Assembly (NCBI RefSeq): GCF_027596085.1
Contig: NC_072460.1
Span: forward strand, 12,778,326 to 12,842,325
Origin: Anoplopoma fimbria
Taxonomy: Eukaryota; Chordata; Actinopteri; Perciformes; Anoplopomatidae
Direction: 5' to 3'
Length of the DNA stretch: 64,000 nucleotides
Shown: positions 48,083 through 60,500 of the stretch, piece by piece
How positions within the stretch are numbered: position 1 is the stretch's first letter
How the letters are laid out: every line of letters begins with the position of its first letter
Program-made: the position numbers and the translations under genes
The notes under the pieces: model-generated
Told to the model about the DNA's origin: nothing
Database searches by the model: none
Seen by the model: only the letters and a program-made list of their open reading frames with translations

Positions 48083-51000
48083 TTCTCTCCGTGGCAGCAA
48101 TGCCCGAGAGACCCACTGCTGGTCACGATTACCATACTATTTAATGCAGTAGGGTTTGTATGGCAGTGGCAGCCGATCTCTGCACTGTGTTGGGAGCTGC
48201 TAGTGTAGCAGGGATGTTGTTGTTGGAGTAGCTGGCTAGACTGGGAGTGTGTGATTACTCTCGCTACAGTATGGTGCAGAATGTAATCTCCCCCTGGACA
48301 CGGGCTGGTTAATTGAGCTGTTCCATCAAAGACATGGATGGAAACGGGGATTTATGTGTTGAGAGAAGGGCAGGGATCTGCAATGGAATGAAAGAGAAAA
48401 GGCAGTGGAGGATGGTGGAAGCAACATAGAAGAGATAACGGAGAAAGAGAAGAAGGTGGACTTCCTTTTGAAATGCAAATCACTTTGCATCCTTTAATGC
48501 ATGTTTACTGCTATAGGTATTGAAGAGAATAGAGAGAAAGAGGGAGGGATCAAGTAGGGTATTGCAAAGGGCAAGGTCACAAGGGAGGATGGGCGGTAGC
48601 AACAGAAAGAACCATAGAATTAAAAGAAGAAGAGATTAAAGGAGAGGATTCTGATTGACGAAGATTAAGATTGAAAAGCCCTGCAATGTATTGTCAGATA
48701 TTATATGCTTTTCTCTAAAGAAATGTATGGGAGCATAATGTCGGAGTCTGGCCTGTTTCCAAATGCCTTTAGTCCTGCCGTTGAGATGGAGAGCTGGTGT
48801 TGTGTAGGAGGAGAGGAGTGATCTGCTCTCATTCTGTTAGGAGAAACTCCGGAGAAGAGCAGTGCTGCGTTGGCCCTTCACCCTGTTAAGCCACCTGTTA
48901 TTGCCTCAGGGCACCTTTGCTAGTCATCCTGCTCGCCAAACACGGATATATCCACACACATTACCACATCTGAACAGGCAACAACTTCTGCAACTTGCAC
49001 AAACAAACCCTCTGCAAACACACGCTGCAGAGATCCTGTTGCAGTGCGCCAAATTAAAGATTCTGTAATGTTGCCTCCCCGGCCTGATTACTTAAGCGTC
49101 TGCTACTGATCAAAGCACTCTCTCCACTTTTGGGGATTTAGCCATTAAAGCAGCAACAGGGTAAAATAAGGGTGAAGAGAGAGAGAACTATCTTTAAGAC
49201 TAAAGTGTCAACAATAACCGTTTCATCTCTGGTTTCCCTTTTTATCCTCCTTTGAGATTAATAGTTGTAAAGTTACACACTCTAAATCGCGGATTCAAAG
49301 GCTTGTGAGCAAACTCCCTTGACTCATCTTCCAGTGGGCATACGCCTTTTTGATGCCGTGCATGTATGTGCACGGAGGTTGCTTGTGCACCTTCAGGACG
49401 CTGTCAAGATGGAGAGTCGGTCCCCTCCCTACTCCCCCCCTCCCCGGTTGCAGCTTGGAGGCTGTTTGATTTAGACTGTGCAGATGGGAGTCAGCACGCT
49501 GGGTGTCAAGTGGGGGGATCGTGTAGACATGCTGTCAGGTTTTGGTGGAGAATACATTCTGACGATTTAGGGAGCTAAGGGTCAGATGGATCGACAGGCC
49601 AGCCACGGGTAAATGATTAGAGAATTGAGGAGGAGGGTGATGGAGGCCAGCAAAAAGGGAGAATGAAATTTGCAGAGGTGAAATGAAGCAGGCAGGGAGG
49701 GAAAACCTAAAGGAATGATCTAAAAGGCAGCACGGTGGTACAGAGATGTCGAAAAGATAAAGGTTGTTATGTAAGACGAGACAAAGTGGAAGAAGACTGT
49801 CATGGCAATTTCTCTGAACCGCCTTGTTCCAGTTGTCATTTAAGAGTCCTGTTCTCTCTGCCTAGACAGCTAGAGCAAACCTTTCAACCTAGGTAATCCA
49901 TTTTTCCTTTTAACATCTCTGTATCTGTATTCTTTCTCCTACTCTACCCGCCATGCTGCTTTTTTGGTTTCACTTGTCATATCAGTATTCATGCAGTGGT
50001 GGACAGAGAAGCCCACATCAGGGTCTTAATCCAAATAATGACTGAGGCTCCTGATCGCGTTCCCAGACACACAAAGACTCATAAATCCCCCCCTACTATA
50101 CAGTTGAAACTGTGTTGGAGAAAAGGGCACAAATAGAGGCGTCATGTATGGAAATGAATCTAATTTTGGCAGAGTGAATTACCTTATTACAGCTTTCAGA
50201 ATTGATGGTATGAGAGAGTACAAATTGTAGATTTCCCATGTGTGACAAATGTGATATTGGTGGTTAAAATTACAAAACTGGAACCCCATAGCGGATATTA
50301 CTTGAAACCAGGATATAAATTAATTACTGCCAAACCAATAATGCATTTGGAGGCCTCAGGTATTGTAAAAAGTCTCAAATTGAGAGAATAAAATAAACGC
50401 ATTCTTTAGTACATTATTTTATTATTTTGGTGCAAATCTCTCCATGACTGACTTGGTCTTTGCCTCCATGATGCTGTCCCCATCCTTTTTCTGTCTTTGA
50501 CAAAATCATGTCTTTGTCTCAGCGAAATGGAGAATTCCCCTTTGTGTCACTCCATCTGGACCACAGTCAGTAGGGCTTTATTGTCCACTTCAGTGACTAT
50601 AATTGGACTAAATTGACCCTTTGTCCAGTGTGTTTCGCAACTGCATCTATGAAGTGTTTTGTTGTTAGTCAAAGATGTTTCTCTCTCTCTGTGTGTGCGT
50701 GAATGACTCACCAGTCACAGTGAGCAGTATGAGAGGAGCTCATGACTGAATTAACTACACATAAAAATTCAAATTTTGGGTTATTGCCTTTCATTTTTGA
50801 AAAATGATGTCAAGTATCTGAAGGTCACATTGTTGAGATACACTAAGTCTAAAGTTGAATTGCTTCTGGGTAAAATATCTTAACCATTAGATTATGTGCT
50901 ACCCTTTCTTCTTCACAGAACATTATTAATGCTTTTGTTTTGCCTCTCAATCTTACGGTAAAGCTCTTCCTCATTAAATTGAATACAGAAGCTTGTTAAT

Positions 51001-51584
51001 GCTAATCTTCAAAATCTTGTAATGGTTTACAGCTTATTTTAGTATCTGACTGAGATGGATTACACTTATTTAACAAAAAATAAATAGAACTAAATGTATA
51101 ATAACCCCTATTATTCTACCTTATGTAAATTTCAATATAGTGAATTTAGCACCAATAATGTTATAAATTAATACATTTATTTGTTATATAAGCTGGTTTA
51201 TTTGTTAAGGACAATATCTCAGACAACTTTGACCGACTTTATTATTATACCATTCTGGCTTTGATTACATTGGACAGTCTGTTTATTAAGGGGACATGAC
51301 AGCATTGGTTTACTAATTTATTGATTTGTTTCTGAGAGGCAGCTGCATTTTTAATGAAACTTAGGGGCATGATGTATCTCAGAGCTGTAGGATACTTCTG
51401 CACTGTTGCTTTACTCTAATGTTACATCATATTGCTCCAATAAACTTTCTTTTCTTTTACTGCTGGAATTTATTCTTCACTTGTGCTCCCCTTCACAATG
51501 TTTCTCAATGTCCTTGGCATAACTTTCATTCTACCTTAGTATTTATTTTCCCTTTGCCACTAGTTAAGTTTAGGAAAAAATGAT

Positions 51585-51655
51585 TTAAGTCAAATTTATT
51601 TCTAAAGCACATTTAGAAAAACATGCGCTGACCAAAGTGCTTTCCAACCAAAGGC
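51585..51655. repeat. Fragment of a teleost interspersed repeat
   Basis: TTTAAGTCAAATTTATTTCT, then AAAGCACATTT and GACCAAAGTGCTTTCC form a string that recurs widely in fish genomes as I remember it. Only about 70 bases remain. Confidence 0.45.
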
Positions 51656-52875
51656 AGAGTAAAGCCTGACTGTCTGTTCAGTGTGGAGGCTGCCAGTCTC
51701 TGTTTCACCAAAGTTGATGAAGTTATACTGAGAGACATTTACATTCTGGCACTGCGGCACTATCACATTCAAGTAGTTTACATGATCCTTTATGTTCTCT
51801 GAAAGCCTGCACTGGATTCAAACATTGAGGCGTATGCCAGAGCATATCCAGTCATTTGAAGTATCACAGAAACACACTCAAGAGTTTACTAATCAAGATG
51901 ATGTTCCCTGGAACTTCCCTGGAAGATTCAGCCTTGGAATTTTGTGCCTCAGTTGTAAAATAATGAAGTCTTTAAATTGAACTGATAAGATGGGAAGCAA
52001 TGTTTGGTATTTTGCAGCCAAGAGACGTATAGTCTGGAGAGCAAACATAACACAACTGTGTTTCTTGCGGCGTTAGAGCTGAATTGAATGTGACTGCTAG
52101 ACATTGACTGAGTGGCACACATCACCTGTGAAACACAGTGTGGTTTTATAGTGTTCTGATCCATCTAAAGGCTTATTAATTTGGACTGTTTACATTTATT
52201 GATTTTGTTTCACTTGCCTCTTCCCTACTCTATAGCTACACTTCATTTGAATCAACCATAACTGAAATAGATGGGGCATGAAACACAAGCATCCATACAC
52301 AGAACAGACACAGTGGCCTGCAGATGCAGAGGAAACAGGCTTTCTGTATTTGTCTCTTCTGCGTGTCTCGATGATGTTGTGACTGTTTTTTCATGCAGGC
52401 CCTTTATCTGCTGTGTCAGCCATGATATATTCATTAGGGTTGGATTACAGAGAGTGGGAGGGGATCAGGTTTTGAGTGGGTTGTAATCCCCATACACTGG
52501 CCTAATTTAATCTCACCTACTGTGCCATCCTATTACACACTACGCCCACCCCATGCGTGCAGGCGCTGGCTGAAGGTGGAGCAGATGAGGGGCAGGCCAG
52601 GTTAAAACAGGGTAATGTCAGACAAGAGGAGGCGCGGAGACAAAGAGGGGGGATTGTAAGAAAAGAGCTACAGAGACGGAAAATTGATTATGAGCAGCAG
52701 GAGAGATTTGTGCAGAAGTACAGAGAAAGAAACTGTAAATGTCAAGGAGTAAAGAAAAGTGTAGACCGATAAGAGTCAGAGAGGTGTGCCCTTTGAGATT
52801 TGTTTTTTAATGTGTAAAAAGACATTTCTTATATGTGTCACATAAATTATTAAATATAAAATATAAATGCAAATG

Positions 52876-52950
52876 TTTTTTTTTTGGCATTTTAGCCTTT
52901 ATTGAGAGCGGCAGTAAAGATTGTCAAGAAACGCAGAGAGAGAGGGAAAA
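52876..52950. repeat. Degenerate fragment of a teleost interspersed repeat
   Basis: TTTTGGCATTTTAGCCTTTA, then TTGAGAGCGGCAGTAAAG and an AGAGAGAGAGGG stretch match, from memory, one end of a common fish repeat. Confidence 0.45.
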
Positions 52951-54327
52951 CGTTTTCACGACGGTGAATATTACATCATTTTCTCAACCCATGCAGGACT
53001 GCAGAATGCCTCAGCTGCAGATGATTATTATCTGCCTCTTGCTTTCTCATTAACGCCATCATAATTATAGTTATTGCTATTGCATGTGTTGTATTTTATT
53101 TCACCTGTTTGTTTTGTATTTATTTACTCAGTCTATGCCCTCTATCACAGTTATTCATCATCGGGTTGAATAAAATGAACATATTTCAGTTATGCTAACG
53201 AGTGTTCCTTCTGCTTAATATATTCTGGGATGCCTCCCCATCTCATTATATTTATTTAGCCAAATTGCAAATACTTTGCATGTCAGGAAAACTTACCACA
53301 GTAAAGTAAGAGTTTATATAACCATTATGCTGTTTTTCTTTACAATTTATGACCCACATCCCTCCTTATCTGCCCATAGCCAGAATAAATCAGGCCATGC
53401 TAACCTGCTACACACTCCACGCCCTACATGAAGAGATGGATGTCTGTGAATCTGTTCTTGTTAGCCTCTTCTGAATGCAGACTTTTAAATCGGGTTGATG
53501 TTGGAGTTGTTTTAGTTTGCTCCCTGAATTGATCAGGGGTAATTGGGCATGGCGCTACAGGGCCTCCCACAGTGCCCAGACTGCAATAATGAGACTCTAT
53601 ATTTAGCTATAAAACTGTCTGTTTACATCAGCCACCGTGCTCTTTTGCACAGCAGGAAGAATTGAGCAATTGTGTTTTTGTGGCCATACTTGCAGGGCAC
53701 ACTTTGTGTGGCGATTTTTGTAAATCATTTGGATCAGTTGAAATCCGTGGTGAAGAGGGAACCCACTGATGTAGCAGGAAGCGATAAGGAGACATGGGGT
53801 GAGGCTTCTTGTTAATACGAGGAAAAGATAAAAGACACAATCCCCGAGAGAAAACACAGAAGCAACAAGAAGGAAAAATAGATTTATTCAGAGGGGCAGA
53901 TGTCACATCAGGGGAAGGAGGGACATGAAGAGAGAGAAGACGAAGAGCAGAAAACAAACCACATGGAGATAGCAACAGGAGAGAAAAAACAGAGGGCCCA
54001 GCTTAACGAGGTTATTACATACATAAGAAAAGACCTCACCCTCCAGGCCTCACACGGTAGGGTGGGGCACGGGATGCAGGAGAGAAGGTGGAGTACTGTT
54101 AGAGAAAGAAAGGAAGTTTATTATCTGTAACCTTTTAATAATGTTGAAAGCACTGTTAAAGTATGATCCTGCTCAGGGGGACAAGCAGGAAGTGTGAGAG
54201 TGTGGAGGATAAGATGGGAAGACAATGTGGGAAGATAAAGAGAAGAAGATAAAGATGGGAGGGTAAAGGATGGAGATCCTGTAGCGATTAAAATGTCAAC
54301 GCGTGCAGGGGCAGATGCACACCTGCC

Positions 54328-54456
<129 letters not shown>

Positions 54457-55145
54457 GTAGCTCACCAGCATCCTCTCAGGCTGTGAACAGAGTGACTCTC
54501 TGACGCTAATTAAATAAGGAGCACAACCCCAAATACAAATGGTAGGACTGCCTACAGACTGAACTGACAGGATGAAATCAGCATGTGTTCAGATGGGATG
54601 ACTTCATTTTCAAAGTGTACCATTTATCATCCCTCTTTAAACATCTTTGTAACCTATTCTCTCCTTCATTCCCACCATCCCTCAGCCTTTCATCCCCCCC
54701 TTCCGTCTCTCCTCCATCCAGTACTCCAGACAGTCTGTGTTTTATTTATGACTGCGTAGTGAACACAGCTTTGACCAGCGCCTGGTTCAGAGAGGGAACA
54801 AACAATCCAACAGTGAACGTTAGTGACAGGGCTGTTACTAGCCGTGCGGCCGTCAGACATACTATTCCCTGTGTTTTGGCCCCTCAGCCTGTCTGCCGGG
54901 CCCGTCCGCCTCCACAAGTGACAGAAAAGCTGGTTTCTCCTTTCAGTTTGAATAAAGGAAAAATACTCTGAGGTGTTTGGGAAACAATGTCATGCAAAAT
55001 CTGTGTTTGGAGGCTAGTGCTCCCTGGCAGGAGTATAGCTGACGTGCTGTGAGGGTGTCCTATATAGGAACCAGCACGATCAGCAGCTTTTAAGCCAGGC
55101 TATCATGGGATGGAGATGATTTAGATATATGCCACTTTAGCAGGG

Positions 55146-55410
55146 CAAGGTAAGTTTATTTATATAGCACATTTCAGCAACAAGGCAATTGAAAGTGCTT
55201 TACATAAGGCATAAGTGCAAATGGTGTAGCAGAAGATTGGAAATGTATTTCGGCCCTAAACCATTCAGTTCTATATAAAAAGTAGTATTTTGAAATAAAT
55301 TCTTTGAATGAAAGGAAGCCAATGTAAAGACCATAGAAAGCAGGGTTTTTAGTGTTATAGATGTGGTCTATTTTCTCCATGAGAAGGTTTTTTGTTTTTC
55401 CTCTGTGAAG
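55146..55410. repeat. Teleost interspersed repeat
   Basis: It opens with TTTATTTATATAGCACATTT and CAGCAACAAGGCAATTGAAA, followed by GTGCTTTACATAA, a string I remember as very frequent in fish genomes. It continues through GGAAGCCAATGTAAAG into a CCATGAGAAGG end. Confidence 0.6.
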
Positions 55411-56060
55411 CACTTGATTTGCTTTATGTATAAAAGGTGCACTATAAATAACATTATTATTATTATTATTATAATTATTATATATATTTCTCCTTTATTT
55501 GACTGTGGGAGTTTATACCGCAGTATCAACAGTTGGCCTTGAACGTCTTTGTTTTGTGTGTGTCTATAGTATAGACGTGGATTGTCAGACCTTGTTGTCC
55601 TAACTCTCTGAAAAGCTCATCAACCGTTAGTTTAGCCGCAGGGAAAGGTCAGCGCAGCTTCCTCTGCAGCCCTGTGGCCACTCTTGGTTTCTATCTGTGC
55701 TTCTTCTCCCTCTCTCTTGCTGGAATTGGGGCCGAAACCCTTTCTGTCATCTCTCATAACTGAAGCAAAACGGGAGGGAAAGTGAGATGAGAGAGAGCGG
55801 TGGAGTTGTGGCCACAGCTGGGGATTCAGTGTACGGAGCATAACCCAGGAGGAAGAGGAGGGGGAAAGAAAAGATGATGCAGGAAGATGGGACTGAGGAA
55901 GGAGAGGCGCAGTGAAGCTCTGCAAAACAGTATAAATAGAGAGGATGGAAACAGCTTCCTCACTATTTCTTTTCCCTTTATACACTCTGTCTGCCTCCTT
56001 TGAATAGATAATATAAAGACAGATATACTTGTCACCCCCTTTAACTTTCTGACGGGAGAT

Positions 56061-56061
<1 letters not shown>

Positions 56062-56155
<94 letters not shown>
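56062..56155. repeat. Long CA/GT microsatellite
   Basis: About 47 uninterrupted AC units. Confidence 0.97.
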
Positions 56156-56158
<3 letters not shown>

Positions 56159-57054
56159 AATGCAAACACAGCCGGGATGGAACAGGTCGTCTGTTTAATC
56201 CCTCTCATATTGCGCCTCACTGAAAAATTGTGGCGCGTTCTGGAAAATGTCACGTCCTTGATCTCTTTACCACTACACACTGGTGTGTGGAGGGGGCTGG
56301 AGCTGTGTGGAGACGTGGGGAGGGGGATTTGCAGAGACAGGGGTCTGCAGCAGAGACGTGGCTGTGCGCCTCAGATAACACTGCAGCCTTTGATGGAGCT
56401 TGGCCCTCCTCTGTTGGAGAGCACGAGCCGCCCCGCCTCAAATAGATCTCCACTGCGGACTCCATTGGTAATGATTGGATTTAGTTACAGAGCAGAAATG
56501 GTTTGCTGATGATAATGATAACAGATGCGATGGGAGTTAGTCAGCCACTTAGGGTCCAGGGACTGTATCGATGCTGTGCCAGACTGCAAATTTCCCCTCA
56601 GACTGGACAGTATCTCTCAGGCTTGATAGAAGTTGATGGCAGAGGTTGATAGAAAGCTACCTGTAATTGCATTGTGTATGATGTTGGCTGGGAGGTTTTA
56701 ATGATGATTTAATGAAGCACGGATGGAAGACAATGTTCCTTCTTTCTATAGGGAAGGAGAAAAGGACTGGGAGGGAGGGGTGGGGTAAAAGAGTTCAGGG
56801 AGAGAAAAAGGGAGTTTCATACTGAGGAGTGAGAGGCAATCAGCAGGGAGCAGGGAATAGAGAACAGAAGTGAAAGAGATAGAGGAGCGCAAATAACAGA
56901 CAGACTTTCAGCAAAGACGACAGTCAGGAAGGAGGAACTCTTTCAAGTGTAGGTAGCATGTAGACATAACAGGGGAACTGGAGAAAGCCAGAGATGGGGA
57001 AAGAGCAAGAGATGGAGACAGAGGAGACGGGAGATGAAGGTAGAGAGGAGGGGA

Positions 57055-57068
57055 GGGGGGGGGGGGGG
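57055..57068. repeat. G14 homopolymer in a purine-rich block
   Basis: Fourteen consecutive G lie within about 250 bases of nearly pure purine sequence. Confidence 0.9.
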
Positions 57069-57209
57069 CGAGAGGGATGAACATGTTGGAGGGGGAGGGG
57101 AGAGAAACATTTTCTGCGTGCGGCTGAGCTGGAGTCAGGAGGTTGTCATGGTGATAGCAGGGTGAGGAAAGGAAAGGGAGGCAGGCAGGGGTATTGACAC
57201 CTAGCTCTA

Positions 57210-57210
<1 letters not shown>

Positions 57211-57279
<69 letters not shown>
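57211..57279. repeat. CA/GT microsatellite
   Basis: About 34 uninterrupted AC units, directly joined to the repeat at 57280-57528. Confidence 0.97.
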
Positions 57280-57282
<3 letters not shown>

Positions 57283-57528
57283 GTGTTTTCATGACTTTGG
57301 GGACCATACATCGACTTACATTCCTTTCCTTGCCCTAACAATAACCACAGCCGCTACCAGCCTAATCCTAATCCTAACCCTTACACTAACCTTTACCTAA
57401 ACCTCACTCGAACCCTACAATATAATGAGTTACGTTATGAGGACGTGCATTTTGTCCCTATAAGGAATACAAGTCCCCACAGTGTGGAGATTTATGTCCC
57501 CACAAGTCGAGTGAAACACGCCCGCTCA
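57280..57528. repeat. CA-bordered teleost repeat with telomere-like CCTAAC units
   Basis: It begins with TTTTCATGACTTTGGGGACC and has degenerate CCTAAT/CCTAAC units around 57360-57400. It ends with AAGTCCCCACAGTGTGGAGA and GTCCCCACAAG, and CA runs lie on both sides. The GGGGAC start and GTCCCC end are inverted relative to each other. This is a familiar fish interspersed repeat from memory. Confidence 0.6.
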
Positions 57529-57599
57529 CACACACACACACACACACACGGACATATTCTACAACAAACAAAATGAGTCATGCATAACAATACTGACCT

Positions 57600-60500
57600 G
57601 TCACATCCTAAGTAAACACACACACACTTTTCTCACACAAACCGACAAGTGCACACACAGGTGGTGCGTACAAATAAGGTGAGTCCATGTATGAGGCCCA
57701 GCAGCCATATCACCATGCAAACTCTCTTCCCCATGTCTCTCTGCTGGCTTTAGCCTCACTCAGCCTTATTTGAATGGCAGGCAAATCCCCGTAAACTGAC
57801 TTGTCTTGCCAGACAATTACCTAAACCAACCTTCAGTCTGCTGTCGGTGCATGTGTGTGTGCAGGTTTGAGCCATGGTGTTTGTGAGACTTCACATATCT
57901 GAGCTTTGCGGTTTTCCTCTTGTGTGTTGACGACACTGACAGATGAGAGAGGAAGAAACAAGCTGATGTAGAGACAACAAGCAGCTCCAGTGGGGCATTG
58001 TTTTTCTAAGCCTGTGCACACACTTATATAATACTAATTTATATTTGTATATTGCTTTTTTTTAACACAAAACTGAAGTAAAAAAGCACACCTCCGAACT
58101 GCAGTTACTGCTGAAAGAAATATGGAGAGGATTTCTAGAGTGTTTAGAACAGCAGATGTTTATATGAACTGAATAAAGGTTTGTTACTCTCACCTAGGAG
58201 TAGAGATCATCTTTACATAGAAAAGCAATTCACTAAGATGACTTAAATCATGTGAACTTTACCAACATTAGAAGTTCTGCAAGTCTGACTGAAAATATTT
58301 TGAATTCGCACTTACAAGATTGACTTGTCACTGCAGTGTGGCAAGAGGATGTGAAGCATAAGAGAAATACAGCAAAGTGCAAACACAGCAAGAAAAAAAA
58401 ATGCTTACCATCTTGAACAACAAACTGATCAATACATTTTCTCACTCATAATGATGTGTATAAAATGTGGTTTTAGTTGCGTCCTAACAGTAGACAGAGT
58501 GCTGTTAGGTTAGATAAATTCTCCACAGGCTATGAAACTATGATTATTTTTATCATGTTAGTCTGGACTTGGGAGACTAGACTGTTTGAAGAGAGCTGGG
58601 ATATCTTTTATTTCCTCTTCACTCCTTCTCTTGTTCCTTCTCATCCACAAACATCCCCATCTTCTCTTTCCTCTCTGATCCAACTCGAAAAACATTAACT
58701 GTTTAGGGGCGTTACATCTCCTTCTTCATCCCCAGAAGACCTTGTATTTGATTAGATGAGGAGCACTTAAGGGGAAGTGCTGCTAGTGCAACTTTTAACA
58801 AAGTTAATGGGATTTCCAAGAAGCTGTTGTTTGAACTGGTTAATCATTTTAAAAATGCAAATCATCAGGTAATGTGAGCTGTTTCACTAAGACGGCATCA
58901 CATCCACCTCTACTGCAGTTAATTAACTTCTGGCATTTGATTGGTATGCTGGTGCTGTTTAAGCAGCTGTTTTGGTTTGCTTTTGTTGTAAAGAAATTGC
59001 AAATGTTTATAATTCTTAATTAGCAACTGTGGCAGTGCTCAAGTGTGTTTGCACAGACTGTATATGGGTGTAAGTATGTCTGTTGAATGTATTAATTCAC
59101 AGGCTTTCTGTAATGCCATGTGTGACTTCTTCATGCCTCCAGCATCAAGCTTGAAAAAAAAAAAAGAAAGGAATCAGCCCATTTCCCACAGTCGTTTAGC
59201 CACCGGGGCTCTTCCATGCAAATGTGTTAGAAAGGCACTATGTGTGACCTTGCCCTGCCAGCAGCTCATTTCCCTGAAGTGGTCCAAAGGACAGGATAAC
59301 ATCCAACCTAAGGAGACCTTGACAAATGTTCCTGACAACTCTAAATCTTAGCAATGAGCTGTCTGCAGGAAAGCTTCGGGCACAGAAATACTGTGAAAAC
59401 CTGTGGTTAAGAACCTGAGACAAATTGATTTAATCAAAACAAAGCCATGTCTCAATTTTGCGTCAGGTAAATTAGTTTTCATTTTGTATCTCACATGTCT
59501 AACCTGTTGTGATAGAGGTCGTAGGTCACGTATACACACTCCGCCCCTCTCTTCGGGGTGTGGCGTGCCGATAGTCCCTGTGGATCCAGCCACGTGTCCT
59601 TGCGTGTCACACTAGTCGCTGGCAGCTGAGTCCTTCAGAGCTATACGGGCCACTTATCACCTGACCCAAGGGACCACTCCCTCCTCCTCTCTGTCTGCTG
59701 AATGACTGACTGCACTGCCCCTCCTCAGACATCACTACCTGCAACAGCAAGCCAACAACCTCTGCCCCCACCTGCACACTTGATGCAACCCAGACACACA
59801 CAGAAGGGCCCACATATGCTCCCATTCACACCCAAGGCTCTTCAGATAACCTTAGTGCCACTGCCTTCTCTTTGAGGCTCATAGCTTTCCTTTCAGCTGC
59901 TTTCTACTATATATTTAAGCATGGCTGACTTGAATAACAATGTGACCTGTATGGAAAAATAAAGTAATGTGTTGTGCCCTTTCATGTATGCCATGGTAAA
60001 GTTATTCAAAAATGTGCCTCAGTGGCTGATTTCCCTCTGGTGCTGTTGCATACTGTTTGTGTTGTTCCAGCTGGTTTGTCATCTCCAACAGTGTTAAGCT
60101 GCTGCATCTGGTTTCTGGGCCAACACTGATAGATACTATACTGATGTCAGCTTCTTTTTTTACCGGCCTGCCTGGCTCCATTTTGATCCCCAAAGGCTTT
60201 ACAAGCACACACACACATCAAAATTGCCTTTCACATGTCTGATCTCCCTCTAATTTTTCTCTCAAAGGGATAAATGTCTGCATACAAACACTTTTACTGA
60301 AGGATCTCCACCGAGCTTCACAAATAACGTATATCACAAAGGTGGAGAAAGAGAAAGTCAGTGAAGGTCAAAATGCACGTCATATAAGAAAAAAGCAAGG
60401 CTGTTGGCTCCAGAGGAACAGGAGAAAAGGGGAGAGGCTGAATATGAGAGATAAAGAGAGAGAGAATGCACTGAGCAGGAGACATAAAAGGAAGCAGGGA

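Noticed and set aside
49727..49750. GGCAGCACGGTGGTACAG, resembling the head of a tRNA-derived fish SINE
   Set aside because: Only about 18 bases match from memory and there is no promoter B box or tail, so chance cannot be excluded.
52557..52772. Charged 71-codon frame rich in Arg, Gln and Glu
   Set aside because: The composition follows from purine-rich DNA. There is no splice context and no known domain.
55632..56153. 173-codon minus-strand frame beginning with Cys-Val repeats
   Set aside because: The start is a CA microsatellite read as Cys-Val and the rest has no family similarity. The same holds for 54121-54471, 54303-54503 and 56908-57276.
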